Source: Bacillota bacterium (GTDB lineage: Bacteria; Bacillota; Sulfobacillia; JAJZYS01; JAJYTV01). Taken from it: DNA of 64,000 bases. Both the position numbers and the translations under genes were made by a program. The notes beneath the pieces are model-generated. The model ran no database searches, was not told where the DNA came from, and saw nothing but the letters and a program-made list of their open reading frames with translations. The stretch lies in the NCBI GenBank assembly GCA_021793645.1, contig JAJYSJ010000007.1, positions 1 to 64,000 of the forward strand. Direction: 5' to 3'. Positions 7,199-16,552 of the stretch are shown one piece after another. Within the stretch, counting starts at the first letter, position 1. Every line of letters begins with the position of its first letter.

Positions 7199-9293
7199 GC
7201 ACCGCGTCGTACAAGTCGTGTTGGAGCGCGGCCCCCTGCGGCCGCTTGACTACCTTTGCCCAGAAGGACTCGAGGCCGTCCCGGGCATGCTCGTGCGCGT
7301 TCCCTTCCGGCGGAACGTCGCCCTTGGCATTGTCGTCTCGCAAGATCCGCCGGAGGTGGCCTTTGAGCGCCTGCGCGAGGTCTCCGAACTGATCGGGCCG
7401 ACGCTGCAGGATCCTCAGGAGGCGGTACAGCTCCTGCACCTCTTGCGCCAGCGCTATCTGGCGACGTGGCCCCAGGCTGCGCAGCCGCTCCTGCCCAGCG
7501 CCCGCGGCTTTCTGCCGGAGGCAGCGCGCTGGGAGGCAGCGGCAGGGAATGACTCCGAGGCGGAGGAGCTGCTGCGCCGGGCACCACGTCAAAAGGCGGC
7601 CTACGAATCGCTGCGCCAGGGTCCGCGGACGCTCCAAGCGGCTCTCTGGCGCCCACTGCTCGAGAAAGGCCTGATCGTTCGGCACCGCCCGCAGCGGCCT
7701 GAGCGCCCCAAGAGCACGGGGCCACAGGCGACCCCTGCGCAGGCTGCAGCGCTCGTCGCGTTGCGCGGCACACCGGGCGGCGTGCACCTGTTGCACGGGG
7801 TGACAGGCAGCGGGAAGACGGAGATCTACTTCCGATTGATCGAGGACGCGCTGCAGGCCGGACGCGGTGCGATCCTGCTTGTGCCGGAGATTGCGCTCTC
7901 GGCACAACTCGTGGCACTCGTGCAGGAGCGTTTCGGACGGCGTGCAGCGGTGCTCCACTCGGCAGTTGGTGAGGGCGCACGCCGCAGTGCGCTGCAGCGC
8001 CTGCGCCAGGGCGTCGCCGATGTCGTCGTGGGGCCGCGCTCCGCGATCTTCGCGCCGATCGATGCTGGCGTGGTGATCGTGGACGAGCAGCATGAAGCGA
8101 GCTATCAGCAGGATGAGGCGCCGCGCTACCATGCGCAGGACGTTGCCCTCTTGCGCGCTGCGCGATCCGGGGCGACGCTGGTGCTCGGCTCCGCCACGCC
8201 GGATCTGGGAACCTACCACCAGGCGCGTTCGGGTGCGATGGGTCTCGTTCGGTTGTCGGAGCGGATCGGCGGTCGGCCGCTGCCCACCGTGCGCGTTGCG
8301 GACCTGCGGCATACCCCGGGGCGGATCTTCAGTCCCGAGCTGCACGCACTCGTGTCGGAGAGTGTCTCGCGCGGACAGCAGGCGATCTTGCTGCTCAACC
8401 GTCGCGGGTTCCATCCCAGCATGGTGTGCGGCAACTGCGGCCAGGTTCCGACCTGCGACGATTGCTCCGTCGCGCTGGCGTACCATGAGAACGGCGAGGC
8501 GGTCTGCCATCTGTGCGGCCATCGCCGCAAGGCACCCGGCGCGTGCCCCGCCTGCGGCGGCCGCATGCGCCTGCTCGGGACAGGCACCCAGCGCGTTGCG
8601 CAAGCGGCGCGCGAGGCATGGCCCGGCGCACGGATCCTGCGGCTCGACCGGGATGCCGTGCGCAACGTCGGCGCTGCGGACGAGGTGTATCGGGCGTTCC
8701 GCGACGGCGAGGCCGACATCCTGGTAGGCACACAGATGGTGGCGAAAGGATTCGACTTCCCGCGCGTGACGGCCGTCGGCGTCGTGGTCGCGGACATTGG
8801 CCTCGGGCAGCCAGACTTCCGTGCAGCGGAGCGCACTTTCCAACTGCTGATGCAGGTCGCCGGCCGCGCGGGGCGCGCCGACTCGCCTGGACAGGCGGTG
8901 ATCCAGACATTCGACCCAGAACATCCTGCGATCCGCTTCGCGGTACGCCATGACTATGAAGGGTTCGCGGCCCAGGAACTGCGAGAGCGCGAGCGCGGGG
9001 GGTACCCACCGTTTGGCGAGTTGCTGCTGATCGGGTACTCTGGCAGGGAGGAATCTGCGGTCGCGGCGCTCGCCGAGCAGCGTGCGGCGGAACTACGGGT
9101 GCGCGCTCCCGAAGGGGTGCGCGTCCTGGGGCCGGTCCCCGCGCCGATTTACCGGGCGCAGGGACGCTATCGGTGGCAGACCCTCCTGCTTGCTGCGCGA
9201 CGCGAGGATTTGCGCCGCTTGGCAGCCAATCTGCCGCAGGGCGACGGCGACCCGCGCGAAACGCCGCTGTTCGACCCGCGGCAGTTCCGTTAG
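7170..9293 (+). CDS. priA: Primosomal protein N' (replication restart helicase PriA)
   Basis: Superfamily 2 DNA helicase that reloads the replisome at stalled forks. It has Walker A GVTGSGKTEIYF, a DEQH box (DEEH is usual), the zinc-binding block with CGNCGQ, CDDC, CHLCG and CPACGG, and the helicase motif GRAGRA. The N-terminal 3'-DNA-binding domain begins RVVQVVLERGPLRPLDYLCP. A TTG at 7170, ten bases after GGGGAGGAGA (7151-7160), is the best start; ATG 7110 would add 20 residues lying inside coaBC. Length is 707 residues. Confidence 0.93.
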   Translation: MSPTGSGSAEHRVVQVVLERGPLRPLDYLCPEGLEAVPGMLVRVPFRRNVALGIVVSQDPPEVAFERLREVSELIGPTLQDPQEAVQLLHLLRQRYLATWPQAAQPLLPSARGFLPEAARWEAAAGNDSEAEELLRRAPRQKAAYESLRQGPRTLQAALWRPLLEKGLIVRHRPQRPERPKSTGPQATPAQAAALVALRGTPGGVHLLHGVTGSGKTEIYFRLIEDALQAGRGAILLVPEIALSAQLVALVQERFGRRAAVLHSAVGEGARRSALQRLRQGVADVVVGPRSAIFAPIDAGVVIVDEQHEASYQQDEAPRYHAQDVALLRAARSGATLVLGSATPDLGTYHQARSGAMGLVRLSERIGGRPLPTVRVADLRHTPGRIFSPELHALVSESVSRGQQAILLLNRRGFHPSMVCGNCGQVPTCDDCSVALAYHENGEAVCHLCGHRRKAPGACPACGGRMRLLGTGTQRVAQAAREAWPGARILRLDRDAVRNVGAADEVYRAFRDGEADILVGTQMVAKGFDFPRVTAVGVVVADIGLGQPDFRAAERTFQLLMQVAGRAGRADSPGQAVIQTFDPEHPAIRFAVRHDYEGFAAQELRERERGGYPPFGELLLIGYSGREESAVAALAEQRAAELRVRAPEGVRVLGPVPAPIYRAQGRYRWQTLLLAARREDLRRLAANLPQGDGDPRETPLFDPRQFR

Positions 9294-9318
9294 CAATCCA
9301 TTCGGGGAGAGATTCTTG

Positions 9319-9870
9319 ATGGCTATCATGGAGATCGTGAAGCACCCGGCAGACGTATTGCGGCGCAAGGCGGAACCGGTGCGCAAGGTGAACGCCGCCG
9401 TCCGGCGCACCCTCGACGACATGGCAGATACGATGTATGACGCGCACGGCGTGGGACTCGCCGGTAACCAGGTCGGGATCGCGAAGCGCCTTGTGGTGAT
9501 CGACGTCGGAGATGGCCTGTTGCAGCTCATCAATCCCGAGATCGTCAGGCGCTCCGGGGAGATGGTCGAGGACACCGAAGGCTGTCTTTCCATCCCGGGT
9601 TGGCAAGGCGAGGTGCCGCGTGACAATCAGGTACAAATGCGTGCGACGCTCCCCAACGGGCGGATGGCCTGGTTCGAGGCCGAAGACCTGTTCGCGCGCG
9701 CCATTCAACACGAGATCGACCACCTCGACGGCATACTGTTCCTCGATCGAGCGAGCCGGGTGTACGAGATTACCGCGGAGACACAGGCGGAGGAGGGCGC
9801 GGAGCCTGAGGCTGCGGCGGACGAAGCGGGGCAGGCCGAACAGACGCCAGCCGCCCCGCATGAGGCGTAG
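9319..9870 (+). CDS. def: Peptide deformylase
   Basis: Removes the formyl group from the N-terminal methionine of new proteins. The three family motifs are present: GVGLAGNQVG (GVGLAAPQVG is usual, so motif 1 is altered but the Gln is kept), EGCLS with the metal-binding Cys, and QHEIDHLDG with both metal-binding His and the catalytic Glu. A 30-residue Ala/Glu-rich C-terminal tail follows. The ATG at 9319 has a ribosome site GGGGAGA. Its stop directly abuts fmt, which carries out the opposite formylation step. Confidence 0.95.
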   Translation: MAIMEIVKHPADVLRRKAEPVRKVNAAVRRTLDDMADTMYDAHGVGLAGNQVGIAKRLVVIDVGDGLLQLINPEIVRRSGEMVEDTEGCLSIPGWQGEVPRDNQVQMRATLPNGRMAWFEAEDLFARAIQHEIDHLDGILFLDRASRVYEITAETQAEEGAEPEAAADEAGQAEQTPAAPHEA

Positions 9871-10782
9871 ATGCGCCTCGTCTTCCTCGGCACGCCGGAG
9901 TTTGCCGTGCCGGCGCTTTCTGCCGTGCACGCGCACCATGAGGTCGTCTTGGTCGTGACCGCCCCACCGCGGCCGCGTGGCCGCGGACAGAAGCCTGCCG
10001 CGACGCCGGTGGAGTCTGCGGCGCAAGCGCTTTCCATTCAGGTGGAGACTCCGGACCGCTTGGACGATGCGGCTGTACGGCGCATCGAGCAGGCGAGGCC
10101 CGATGCGATCTGCGTCGTTGCATACGGCAAGATGCTGCCCGAGAGCATCTTTGAACGCTGGACCTGCCTCAATGTGCACCCGTCGCTGCTGCCGCGCCAC
10201 CGCGGTGCGGCCCCCATCCCGTGGACAATCTGGTCCGGTGACAAGCTCGGCGGGGTGACGATCATGCGCATCGTCAAGCAACTGGATGCGGGCCCCATCT
10301 TTCTGCAGGAGGGTTTTCGCCTCAGCGGTGAGGAGACTGCGGGAGACCTCTTGGCTGAAACGGCGCGGCGCGGCGCGGACCTCCTCGCAACAGCGCTTGC
10401 TGGTCTGCAGCAGGGCGACCTTCCAGAGCATGCCCAGGAGGGCGAGTCGACCTACGCGCGCATGCTGCGCCAGGAAGACGAACGCCTCGATCTCGACCGC
10501 CCGGCAGTTGAACTCGCCCGCCAGGTGCGGGCGCTCTCGCCGCGCCCGGGGGTGCGGGTGACGACACAGGAGCGCGGGCTCGAACTGCGTCTCTTGCGCG
10601 CAGCCCCGGCGGCGGGTGCCGCGCCGCGCGGCGAACTGCGCGCACACGGTGAGCAGCTCGCGATCGGCTGCGGCGAGGGACTGCTGCTCGTTTCGGAACT
10701 GCAGCCGGCTGGCGGTCGTGCCCAGAGTGCCGCCGACTTTCTGCGGGGGCGGCCGTGGGCCGCCGGGCTGCGCGTTCGATGA
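9871..10782 (+). CDS. fmt: Methionyl-tRNA formyltransferase
   Basis: Formylates initiator Met-tRNA with 10-formyl-tetrahydrofolate. It starts MRLVFLGTPEFAVPAL and carries the signature NVHPSLLPRHRGAAPI with the catalytic Asn-His pair. The C-terminal domain contains the usual TYARML and LRALSPRPGV blocks. Length is 303 residues. The ATG follows the def stop without a gap, and the gene's own TGA overlaps the ATG of rsmB, giving the conserved def-fmt-rsmB order. Confidence 0.95.
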   Translation: MRLVFLGTPEFAVPALSAVHAHHEVVLVVTAPPRPRGRGQKPAATPVESAAQALSIQVETPDRLDDAAVRRIEQARPDAICVVAYGKMLPESIFERWTCLNVHPSLLPRHRGAAPIPWTIWSGDKLGGVTIMRIVKQLDAGPIFLQEGFRLSGEETAGDLLAETARRGADLLATALAGLQQGDLPEHAQEGESTYARMLRQEDERLDLDRPAVELARQVRALSPRPGVRVTTQERGLELRLLRAAPAAGAAPRGELRAHGEQLAIGCGEGLLLVSELQPAGGRAQSAADFLRGRPWAAGLRVR

Positions 10783-12047
10783 GCTCCGCAGGCGTCCTTG
10801 CACGCGTTGCCGCTGCCCGCGCGGGCATCCAGGTGGAAGGCGGCATGCACCTGCCGCAGGCGGTGGACGAAGCACTTCGGAAGATTGCGCTCCAACCGCG
10901 CGACCGCGGCCTCGCGACCGAGATTGCCTATGGCACAGAGCGCTGGCGTTCCTTGCTCGACTTCGCGCTGAGCCCGCATCTGCGCCGCCCGATCGCTACG
11001 CTCGAGCCTGCGGTGCGAACGCTCCTCAGGCAAGGCGCCTACCAGCTGCTGCGCCTCTCCCTGCCCGCCTACGCCGTCGTGAACAGTGCGACCGAGGCCT
11101 CGCAAAGCGTCGGGGCCGGACGGGCGCGCGGCCTTGTGAATGCCGTGCTGCGCAGAGTGGCGGAGCACGGGACTCCACAGTTGCCTTCCGATCCCGTGGT
11201 GGCCTTGGCGATCCGGTACGCGCATCCTTCATGGCTGGTGCGGCGTTGGGTGGACCGGCTGGGCATGGAGGACGCGGAGGCGCTTCTGACCGAGAATCAA
11301 AAGACGCCGCCGCTTGTGCTGCGAGTGAACAGGCGCCAGACGACGCGGGACGAGGTGCTCACCCAGCTGGCGTCTGCAGCGGCGGTACCAGGACTGCCGT
11401 ATGCGGTGGAGCTGCGCGCCGCGGGTGACGTCCGGGCACTCCCGGGTTGGCGCGAAGGGCGCTTCCAGGTCCAAGACATCGGTGCCCAGGCTGTCGGCGA
11501 AGCGATTGGCCCAGCCGAACATTTCCTCGAACTTGCCTGCGGGCGGGGCACAAAGACGCTGCAGCAGGCGGAACGCCAGGATGGAGAAGTCCTCGGGGTG
11601 GACCTCGATGGGCGGCGCATCCTCGAAGCGGAGGCGGAGCGCGCGAGACTGCAGCTTACGGCGCGCTTCATGACAGGCGATGCGCGGGAGGCCTTTGCAG
11701 TGATGCCGGCGCAGGACACCGTGCTGCTCGATGCGCCGTGCTCGGCGCTGGGCGTCGTCCAGAGACGGCCGGACGTCAAGTGGCGCAGAAGGGCAGCCGA
11801 TCTCCTGACAAGCAGCAAGCTGCAGACGGACCTGCTGCGCGCAGCGCTTGGGGCATGCCGCCCAGGCGGAGTCGTGACTTACGCCGTCTGCTCCCAAGAG
11901 CCGGAGGAGACGGTAGTTCCAGTACAGGCGATCCTGGCGGAATCCCTTGCCAGGCTGCTTGAGGATCCGCCGCCGCTTGCCAAGGCCCAGATCTCTGCAG
12001 GCTACCTGTTGCCGGGGATGTACCTCGCACAGATGCAAAAACGCTGA
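10779..12047 (+). CDS. rsmB: 16S rRNA (cytosine-967-C5)-methyltransferase
   Basis: RsmB/Sun family enzyme. The N-terminal NusB-like domain (about residues 1-135) precedes a Rossmann methyltransferase domain. The SAM site is ELACGRGTKTLQ, and the two Cys-containing motifs of m5C methyltransferases are LLDAPCSALG and YAVCSQEPEE. Length is 422 residues from the ATG that overlaps the fmt stop. No clear T-rich terminator follows. The 107 bases before msrA contain an isolated TATAGT (12093-12098) that could be a -10 element. Confidence 0.93.
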   Translation: MSSAGVLARVAAARAGIQVEGGMHLPQAVDEALRKIALQPRDRGLATEIAYGTERWRSLLDFALSPHLRRPIATLEPAVRTLLRQGAYQLLRLSLPAYAVVNSATEASQSVGAGRARGLVNAVLRRVAEHGTPQLPSDPVVALAIRYAHPSWLVRRWVDRLGMEDAEALLTENQKTPPLVLRVNRRQTTRDEVLTQLASAAAVPGLPYAVELRAAGDVRALPGWREGRFQVQDIGAQAVGEAIGPAEHFLELACGRGTKTLQQAERQDGEVLGVDLDGRRILEAEAERARLQLTARFMTGDAREAFAVMPAQDTVLLDAPCSALGVVQRRPDVKWRRRAADLLTSSKLQTDLLRAALGACRPGGVVTYAVCSQEPEETVVPVQAILAESLARLLEDPPPLAKAQISAGYLLPGMYLAQMQKR

Positions 12048-12154
12048 ACGGCGTTGGCGATGGCCTGACCCTGATGCTGCATCTGCTGGAGGTATAGTGG
12101 ATACGCCCTTTTGCCCACGGTCACCAAGGCCGGGAGAAAACAGATAAGAAAGGT

Positions 12155-12703
12155 GTGGTCGGCACGGAAACGGCAACCTTTGCAGGGGGGTGCTTCTGGT
12201 GCATGGAGCCGATCTTCTCCAGCCTGCGCGGAGTGAAGAGCGCGATGCCTGGGTACAGCGGCGGGCACATCGCAAACCCCAGCTACGAGCAGGTCTGCAC
12301 AGGTGGCACTGGACATGCCGAAGCCGTGCAGATTACGTTTGACCCGCAGGAGATCTCGTACCGCGACCTGCTCGAGGTGTTCTTCGCCATGCACGACCCG
12401 ACGACGCCGAACCGCCAGGGGGCAGACGTCGGAAGCCAATACCGCTCCGCTATCTACTACCACACATCCGCGCAGAAGGCGGCGGCAAAGGAGGTGATCG
12501 CGTCGCTGGAGCACGAGCCGTGGTGGGAGGGCCTGCACGTGGTCACCGAACTGACTTCGGAGGGTGAGTTCTTCCCGGCGGAGGAGTACCACCGCGATTA
12601 CTTCATGCGCAACCCGGAGCGTTCCTACTGCCGCGCGGTGATTGCACCCAAGCTGGCGAAGCTGCACAAGCGCTTCGCCGCAAAGCTCGGTGCGGCCCCT
12701 TGA
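12155..12703 (+). CDS. msrA: Peptide methionine sulfoxide reductase A
   Basis: Repairs S-methionine sulfoxide in proteins. The active-site motif is GGCFWCMEP near residue 13, followed by GYSGGH and TGHAEAV, then the DPTTPNRQGADVGSQYRS block. The 182-residue length matches a stand-alone MsrA without a fused MsrB. It starts with GTG. The sequence after it contains a small GC-rich hairpin without a T run (around 12733-12745). Confidence 0.95.
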   Translation: MVGTETATFAGGCFWCMEPIFSSLRGVKSAMPGYSGGHIANPSYEQVCTGGTGHAEAVQITFDPQEISYRDLLEVFFAMHDPTTPNRQGADVGSQYRSAIYYHTSAQKAAAKEVIASLEHEPWWEGLHVVTELTSEGEFFPAEEYHRDYFMRNPERSYCRAVIAPKLAKLHKRFAAKLGAAP

Positions 12704-12825
12704 AAGGTGCTTGCATGCAGTGGGCAGCGGCTTCGCCGCAGGCGTTCAGCGTGCACGATGGGCGGCGCAAAGGGAAATCTACACGTTGCAGCGAATCCCG
12801 ATCGAGATAGAGCAGGTGGTAGTCG

Positions 12826-13947
12826 CTGACACTCTTTGACCTTGAGCCACACGAATTGAACGATTGGCTGGACGCACGCGGGCTCCCCGCATTCCGCGCC
12901 CGGCAGATTCTGCATTGGGGCTACCGGCGCCTTGCACGCAGCTACGACGAGATGACGGATCTGCCAAAGGGTCTGCGGGAGCAGTTGCGTGCAGAATTGC
13001 CGTTGGGCAAGGCCGAAGTGGCCACAGAGCAGCAGGCGGAAGGCGGGGTGCGCAAGGCGCTGCTCGTCTATCCTGACCGCGGATCGGCCGAGACTGTCCT
13101 GCTGCCCTACCGCTTCGGGCCGAGCACATGCCTCTCATCACAGGTTGGCTGCCGACAGGGCTGCCGCTTCTGCGCCACCGGGGCGTCCGGTTTTACCCGC
13201 TCGCTGAGCGTGGGGGAGATCGTCGAGCAGTTCCTCTGGGCGGCGCGGGCCGCGCTGCCACAGGAACTGCGGCGCCTCGTGATGATGGGGGCCGGCGAGC
13301 CGCTCGACAACTACGACGCGGTCATGGGATTTCTGCGCAGGCTCCACCACGAGGACACTTTTGGCCTCTCCTACCGGCATATGACGGTGTCCACGGTGGG
13401 CCTCGTGCCGCAGATCCTGCGTTTGGCGGAGGAGGGTCTGCCGATCAACTTGGCACTCTCCTTGCATGCCACGACGGACGACCTCCGCTCGCAGATCATG
13501 CCGGAGAACCGGCGCTACCCGATCGCCGAGGTGCTGGCAGCCACGGATGCCTACTTTGACCGCACCGGCCGCCGCGTCACCTACGAGTTCCTGTTGATCG
13601 GCGGCCTCAACGACGGCGACGACGAGGCCGCTCGCCTCGCCGACCTCGTTGCGGCACACCCAGGCCACGTCAACTTGATCCCGCTGAACCCGGTGCAGGA
13701 GTTCCCGTACGAAGCCCCTCAGCGCCAGCGAGTGCTCGCCTTCCAGCAGGCTCTGAAGGCGCGCGGCGTCAACGCGACCGTGCGTCGCACACTTGGCCAG
13801 GAGGTGGACGCCGCCTGCGGCCAGCTGCGTCGCCGCTACGACAAGCACGGAGCGCCAGTCGCCCCCCACGCTCCGCGGCCTTTGCAGCTGACGCCGGCAG
13901 AGCGTCCCCGCGCCCCGCTGGTACGGGACGATTCGCCAGAGAGGTGA
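12826..13947 (+). CDS. rlmN: Dual-specificity rRNA/tRNA adenine-C2 methyltransferase (radical SAM)
   Basis: RlmN methylates A2503 of 23S rRNA and A37 of some tRNAs. The radical-SAM cluster motif is CRQGCRFCATG. MMGAGEPLDNYD corresponds to the family's GMGEP motif, and a second conserved Cys is in DAACGQL near the C-terminus. An in-frame TTG at 12856 would drop the conserved leading residues LTLFDLEPHE. These follow a CTG at 12826 that sits five bases after AGGTGGT (12814-12820), with an in-frame TAG at 12820-12822. CTG is therefore the probable start. The C-terminal 35 residues are Pro/Arg-rich and not part of the domain. Confidence 0.9.
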   Translation: MTLFDLEPHELNDWLDARGLPAFRARQILHWGYRRLARSYDEMTDLPKGLREQLRAELPLGKAEVATEQQAEGGVRKALLVYPDRGSAETVLLPYRFGPSTCLSSQVGCRQGCRFCATGASGFTRSLSVGEIVEQFLWAARAALPQELRRLVMMGAGEPLDNYDAVMGFLRRLHHEDTFGLSYRHMTVSTVGLVPQILRLAEEGLPINLALSLHATTDDLRSQIMPENRRYPIAEVLAATDAYFDRTGRRVTYEFLLIGGLNDGDDEAARLADLVAAHPGHVNLIPLNPVQEFPYEAPQRQRVLAFQQALKARGVNATVRRTLGQEVDAACGQLRRRYDKHGAPVAPHAPRPLQLTPAERPRAPLVRDDSPER

Positions 13948-14690
13948 ACCTTGTGGAGTTCTCCGTAGCATCGGACGCCGGCCTTGTGCGTAGCCACAAT
14001 GAGGACAGCTTCGCCCTCCTGCCGTTGCCGCACGGTGCCCTTCTGGCGGTGGCGGACGGGGTCGGGGGCAGCAAGTCGGGCGAAGTCGCGAGCGAGATCG
14101 CAACACGCACCTTCGTCGAATTGCTGTCTGGTCCGAGGGCTGATGGCGAACCCGACTCCGCGCTTTTGCGGCAGGCACTCGAGGCAGCCAATGAAAGCAT
14201 TCTCGAGAAGGGCCAGTCGAGCGAGCACCAGGGCATGGGCACGACGATGACCGGTGCCTGGGTATCGCACGGACTCCTTGTCTACGCTCATGCCGGGGAT
14301 TCGCGCCTCTACCTATACCGTGATGAGGTGCTGTCGCGCGTCACGCAAGACCATTCGATTGCGCAGGAACTGGTGCGTCGCGGGAGCCTGCTGCCGGAAC
14401 AGGCGGAAAACCATCCGCAGCGGCACGTCCTGACGCGTTTCCTGGGGCTGCACCCCTTCAACTGCGACGAGGGGCAGGAGGGTCTGCGTGCCGGTGACGT
14501 CGTGCTGCTCTGCACCGACGGGCTGACGTCCGCTCTATCTGAGCTAGAGGTGCGGCAGGAACTCGCCGCAGGGTTCGACGGCGTGGCGCTGCGGCTCATT
14601 GAAGCTGCCAATCGGGCTGGTGGGCCGGACAATACGACGGTCGTCGCGGTGCGGATCGAGGCTGCCGATGCGGGAGGGACGACCCGGTGA
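13944..14690 (+). CDS. prpC: PP2C-type serine/threonine protein phosphatase
   Basis: Mn2+-dependent Ser/Thr phosphatase that reverses PrkC phosphorylation. Metal-binding motifs are RSHNEDSF, VADGVGG, CTDGLT and GGPDNTTVV, in family order, in 248 residues. The GTG start overlaps the rlmN stop and its own stop overlaps prkC, so phosphatase and kinase are translationally coupled as in Bacillus. Confidence 0.94.
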   Translation: MNLVEFSVASDAGLVRSHNEDSFALLPLPHGALLAVADGVGGSKSGEVASEIATRTFVELLSGPRADGEPDSALLRQALEAANESILEKGQSSEHQGMGTTMTGAWVSHGLLVYAHAGDSRLYLYRDEVLSRVTQDHSIAQELVRRGSLLPEQAENHPQRHVLTRFLGLHPFNCDEGQEGLRAGDVVLLCTDGLTSALSELEVRQELAAGFDGVALRLIEAANRAGGPDNTTVVAVRIEAADAGGTTR

Positions 14691-16552
14691 AGGGTGAGGT
14701 GCTGGGCGGTCGCTACCGCCTCGAGGACCGAATCGGCGGCGGCGGCATGGCCTGGGTGTGGAAGGCGGAGGACACGCTTTTGCACCGGCCGGTTGCGATC
14801 AAGCTGCTGCGAGAAGAGTTTGTCGCTGACGAGGCCTTCGTACGGCGCTTCCGCCAGGAGGCGGAGTCGGCCGCCAGCCTAGTGCATCCGAACGTCGTGC
14901 ACGTCTACGACGTGGGCGCGGAGAACGGGATGCACTACATCGTCATGGAGCTTGTCGAAGGGGAGACACTCAAGGAGCGCATCCTTCGCCAAGGCCCACT
15001 CCCGATCGGACGCTCTCTGCAGGTGGCGACTTCGGTAGCCCGCGCCCTGCAGGCTGCACATCGCAAGGGCATCGTCCACCGTGACATCAAGCCGCAGAAC
15101 ATCCTTCTGACCGCCGAGGGACGCGTCAAGGTCACGGACTTCGGCATCGCTCGCGCCGCGTCCGGCACGACGATCGTGCATACCAACACAATCATCGGTT
15201 CAGCGCACTATTTCGCACCGGAGCAGGCCCGCGGAGGCTTCACAGACGAGAAGTCGGACCTGTATTCCTTGGGCGCCGTCCTCTACGAAATGCTTACGGG
15301 ACAACCGCCCTTCGAAGGGGCGACGCCGGTCGCAGTGGCGCTGAAGCACTTGCAGGAGCTGCCCATCAGTCCTCGCAGACGCCGGCCGGAAATTCCGAAG
15401 AGCGTTGAGGCGATCGTGACTCGCCTGCTGGAGAAGGACCCTGCGAAGCGCTACGCAGGCGCTGACGCGCTGCTCGCGGACCTGCATCGCGCGCTGGACG
15501 AGATCGGAGAGCCGATGACGGAGGAGGACCCCCCAACGGCGACCGAGCCGCCAAACCGCGGTGTGCGGCGGACGACGCCGCAGCGCGGCCCCGGCCGCCG
15601 ACGCATCTGGCCCTGGGTCGTCATCGCTCTGGCACTGGCTTTGGTGGTCTACGGCGGCGCTCGGGCCTTCTCCGCCTGGATCGCTGTCCCAAACGTCAAG
15701 GTGGCCAAGGTGGAAGGACTAAGCCTCACGAAGGCCACGGCGAAGCTGAAGGTGCAAGGGCTAGGAAGCTACGTCGTCGGCCGCGAGCACGTCTCGGCAC
15801 CGAGGAACACTGTCGTCAACCAGAATCCTGCGCCAGGCGACGTAGTGAAGAAGGGCCGCGTCGTGCAGCTGCTCGTCTCCGACGGGCCACGCCTCGTTCA
15901 GGTGCCCAATGTCGTCGGGCAGACGATTGGCCAGGCCGAGGCGACGCTGCAGGCGGAGAAGTTCCAGGTGCGGGTCGTGCAAGTGAAGTCCCCCGAGGTG
16001 AAGGGCAATGTCGTGCGGCAGTCGCCGCAGGCCGGCACACTCCCGCAGGGCGGCACCGTACACCTGTACGTGAGCCTCGGACCGAGTGCGACCCAGGCCT
16101 CCATTCCGGACCTCACCGGGGACACCCTGTCGACGGCGGAGAGCGTGATGCAGGCGCTGAACGTACCCATTACGGACGTGACCTACGCCTACTCGACGGC
16201 GCAGTCCGGGACGGTGCTCGACCAGTCGATCGCACCAGGTACCCAGGTCGCACAGAATATGAACATGACGCTGACCGTGAGCCAAGGGCCACCGCCTGAG
16301 GGCGGCACCGGGACGCCAGGCGGTCCAGACCAGATCACCGTCACCTACACCGGACAAAGCAGTGCATCCGTCGAGGTGTGGCTCGTTGATGCGACCGGCG
16401 TCAGCGTACTGCTGAATCAGACGCTGCAGCCGAACACACCGGTGCCGCTCACCGTGTCGTGGCAGGGCAGCGGCAGGATCGAGGAGTACGTGAACAGCAA
16501 TCTCGTCTATTCGCAGCCGCTCCCCATCCAAGGAGGCATCAGTACCCCGTGA
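14687..16552 (+). CDS. prkC: PASTA-domain serine/threonine protein kinase
   Basis: Membrane-bound kinase that senses muropeptides and in Bacillus takes part in germination and cell-wall homeostasis. The glycine loop GGGGMAWVW is near residue 20, the active-site HRDIKPQN near 130 and DFG near 150. One transmembrane segment (about 305-325) separates the kinase from three extracellular PASTA repeats, beginning near WIAVPNVKV, LVQVPNVVGQ and ASIPDLTGD. A further 75-residue C-terminal segment after a Pro/Gly linker is an extra domain; similar C-terminal extensions occur in some PrkC proteins. The GTG start overlaps prpC. Confidence 0.95.
   Translation: MKGEVLGGRYRLEDRIGGGGMAWVWKAEDTLLHRPVAIKLLREEFVADEAFVRRFRQEAESAASLVHPNVVHVYDVGAENGMHYIVMELVEGETLKERILRQGPLPIGRSLQVATSVARALQAAHRKGIVHRDIKPQNILLTAEGRVKVTDFGIARAASGTTIVHTNTIIGSAHYFAPEQARGGFTDEKSDLYSLGAVLYEMLTGQPPFEGATPVAVALKHLQELPISPRRRRPEIPKSVEAIVTRLLEKDPAKRYAGADALLADLHRALDEIGEPMTEEDPPTATEPPNRGVRRTTPQRGPGRRRIWPWVVIALALALVVYGGARAFSAWIAVPNVKVAKVEGLSLTKATAKLKVQGLGSYVVGREHVSAPRNTVVNQNPAPGDVVKKGRVVQLLVSDGPRLVQVPNVVGQTIGQAEATLQAEKFQVRVVQVKSPEVKGNVVRQSPQAGTLPQGGTVHLYVSLGPSATQASIPDLTGDTLSTAESVMQALNVPITDVTYAYSTAQSGTVLDQSIAPGTQVAQNMNMTLTVSQGPPPEGGTGTPGGPDQITVTYTGQSSASVEVWLVDATGVSVLLNQTLQPNTPVPLTVSWQGSGRIEEYVNSNLVYSQPLPIQGGISTP

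Noticed and set aside
6178-10875. Several very long minus-strand frames opposite coaBC, priA, def and fmt (up to 826 codons)
   Set aside because: They mirror well-identified genes, show no domains and overlap each other. High GC content makes stops rare in these frames.
12642-12839. Small frame between msrA and rlmN
   Set aside because: No ribosome site or known motif; it overlaps the rlmN start region.
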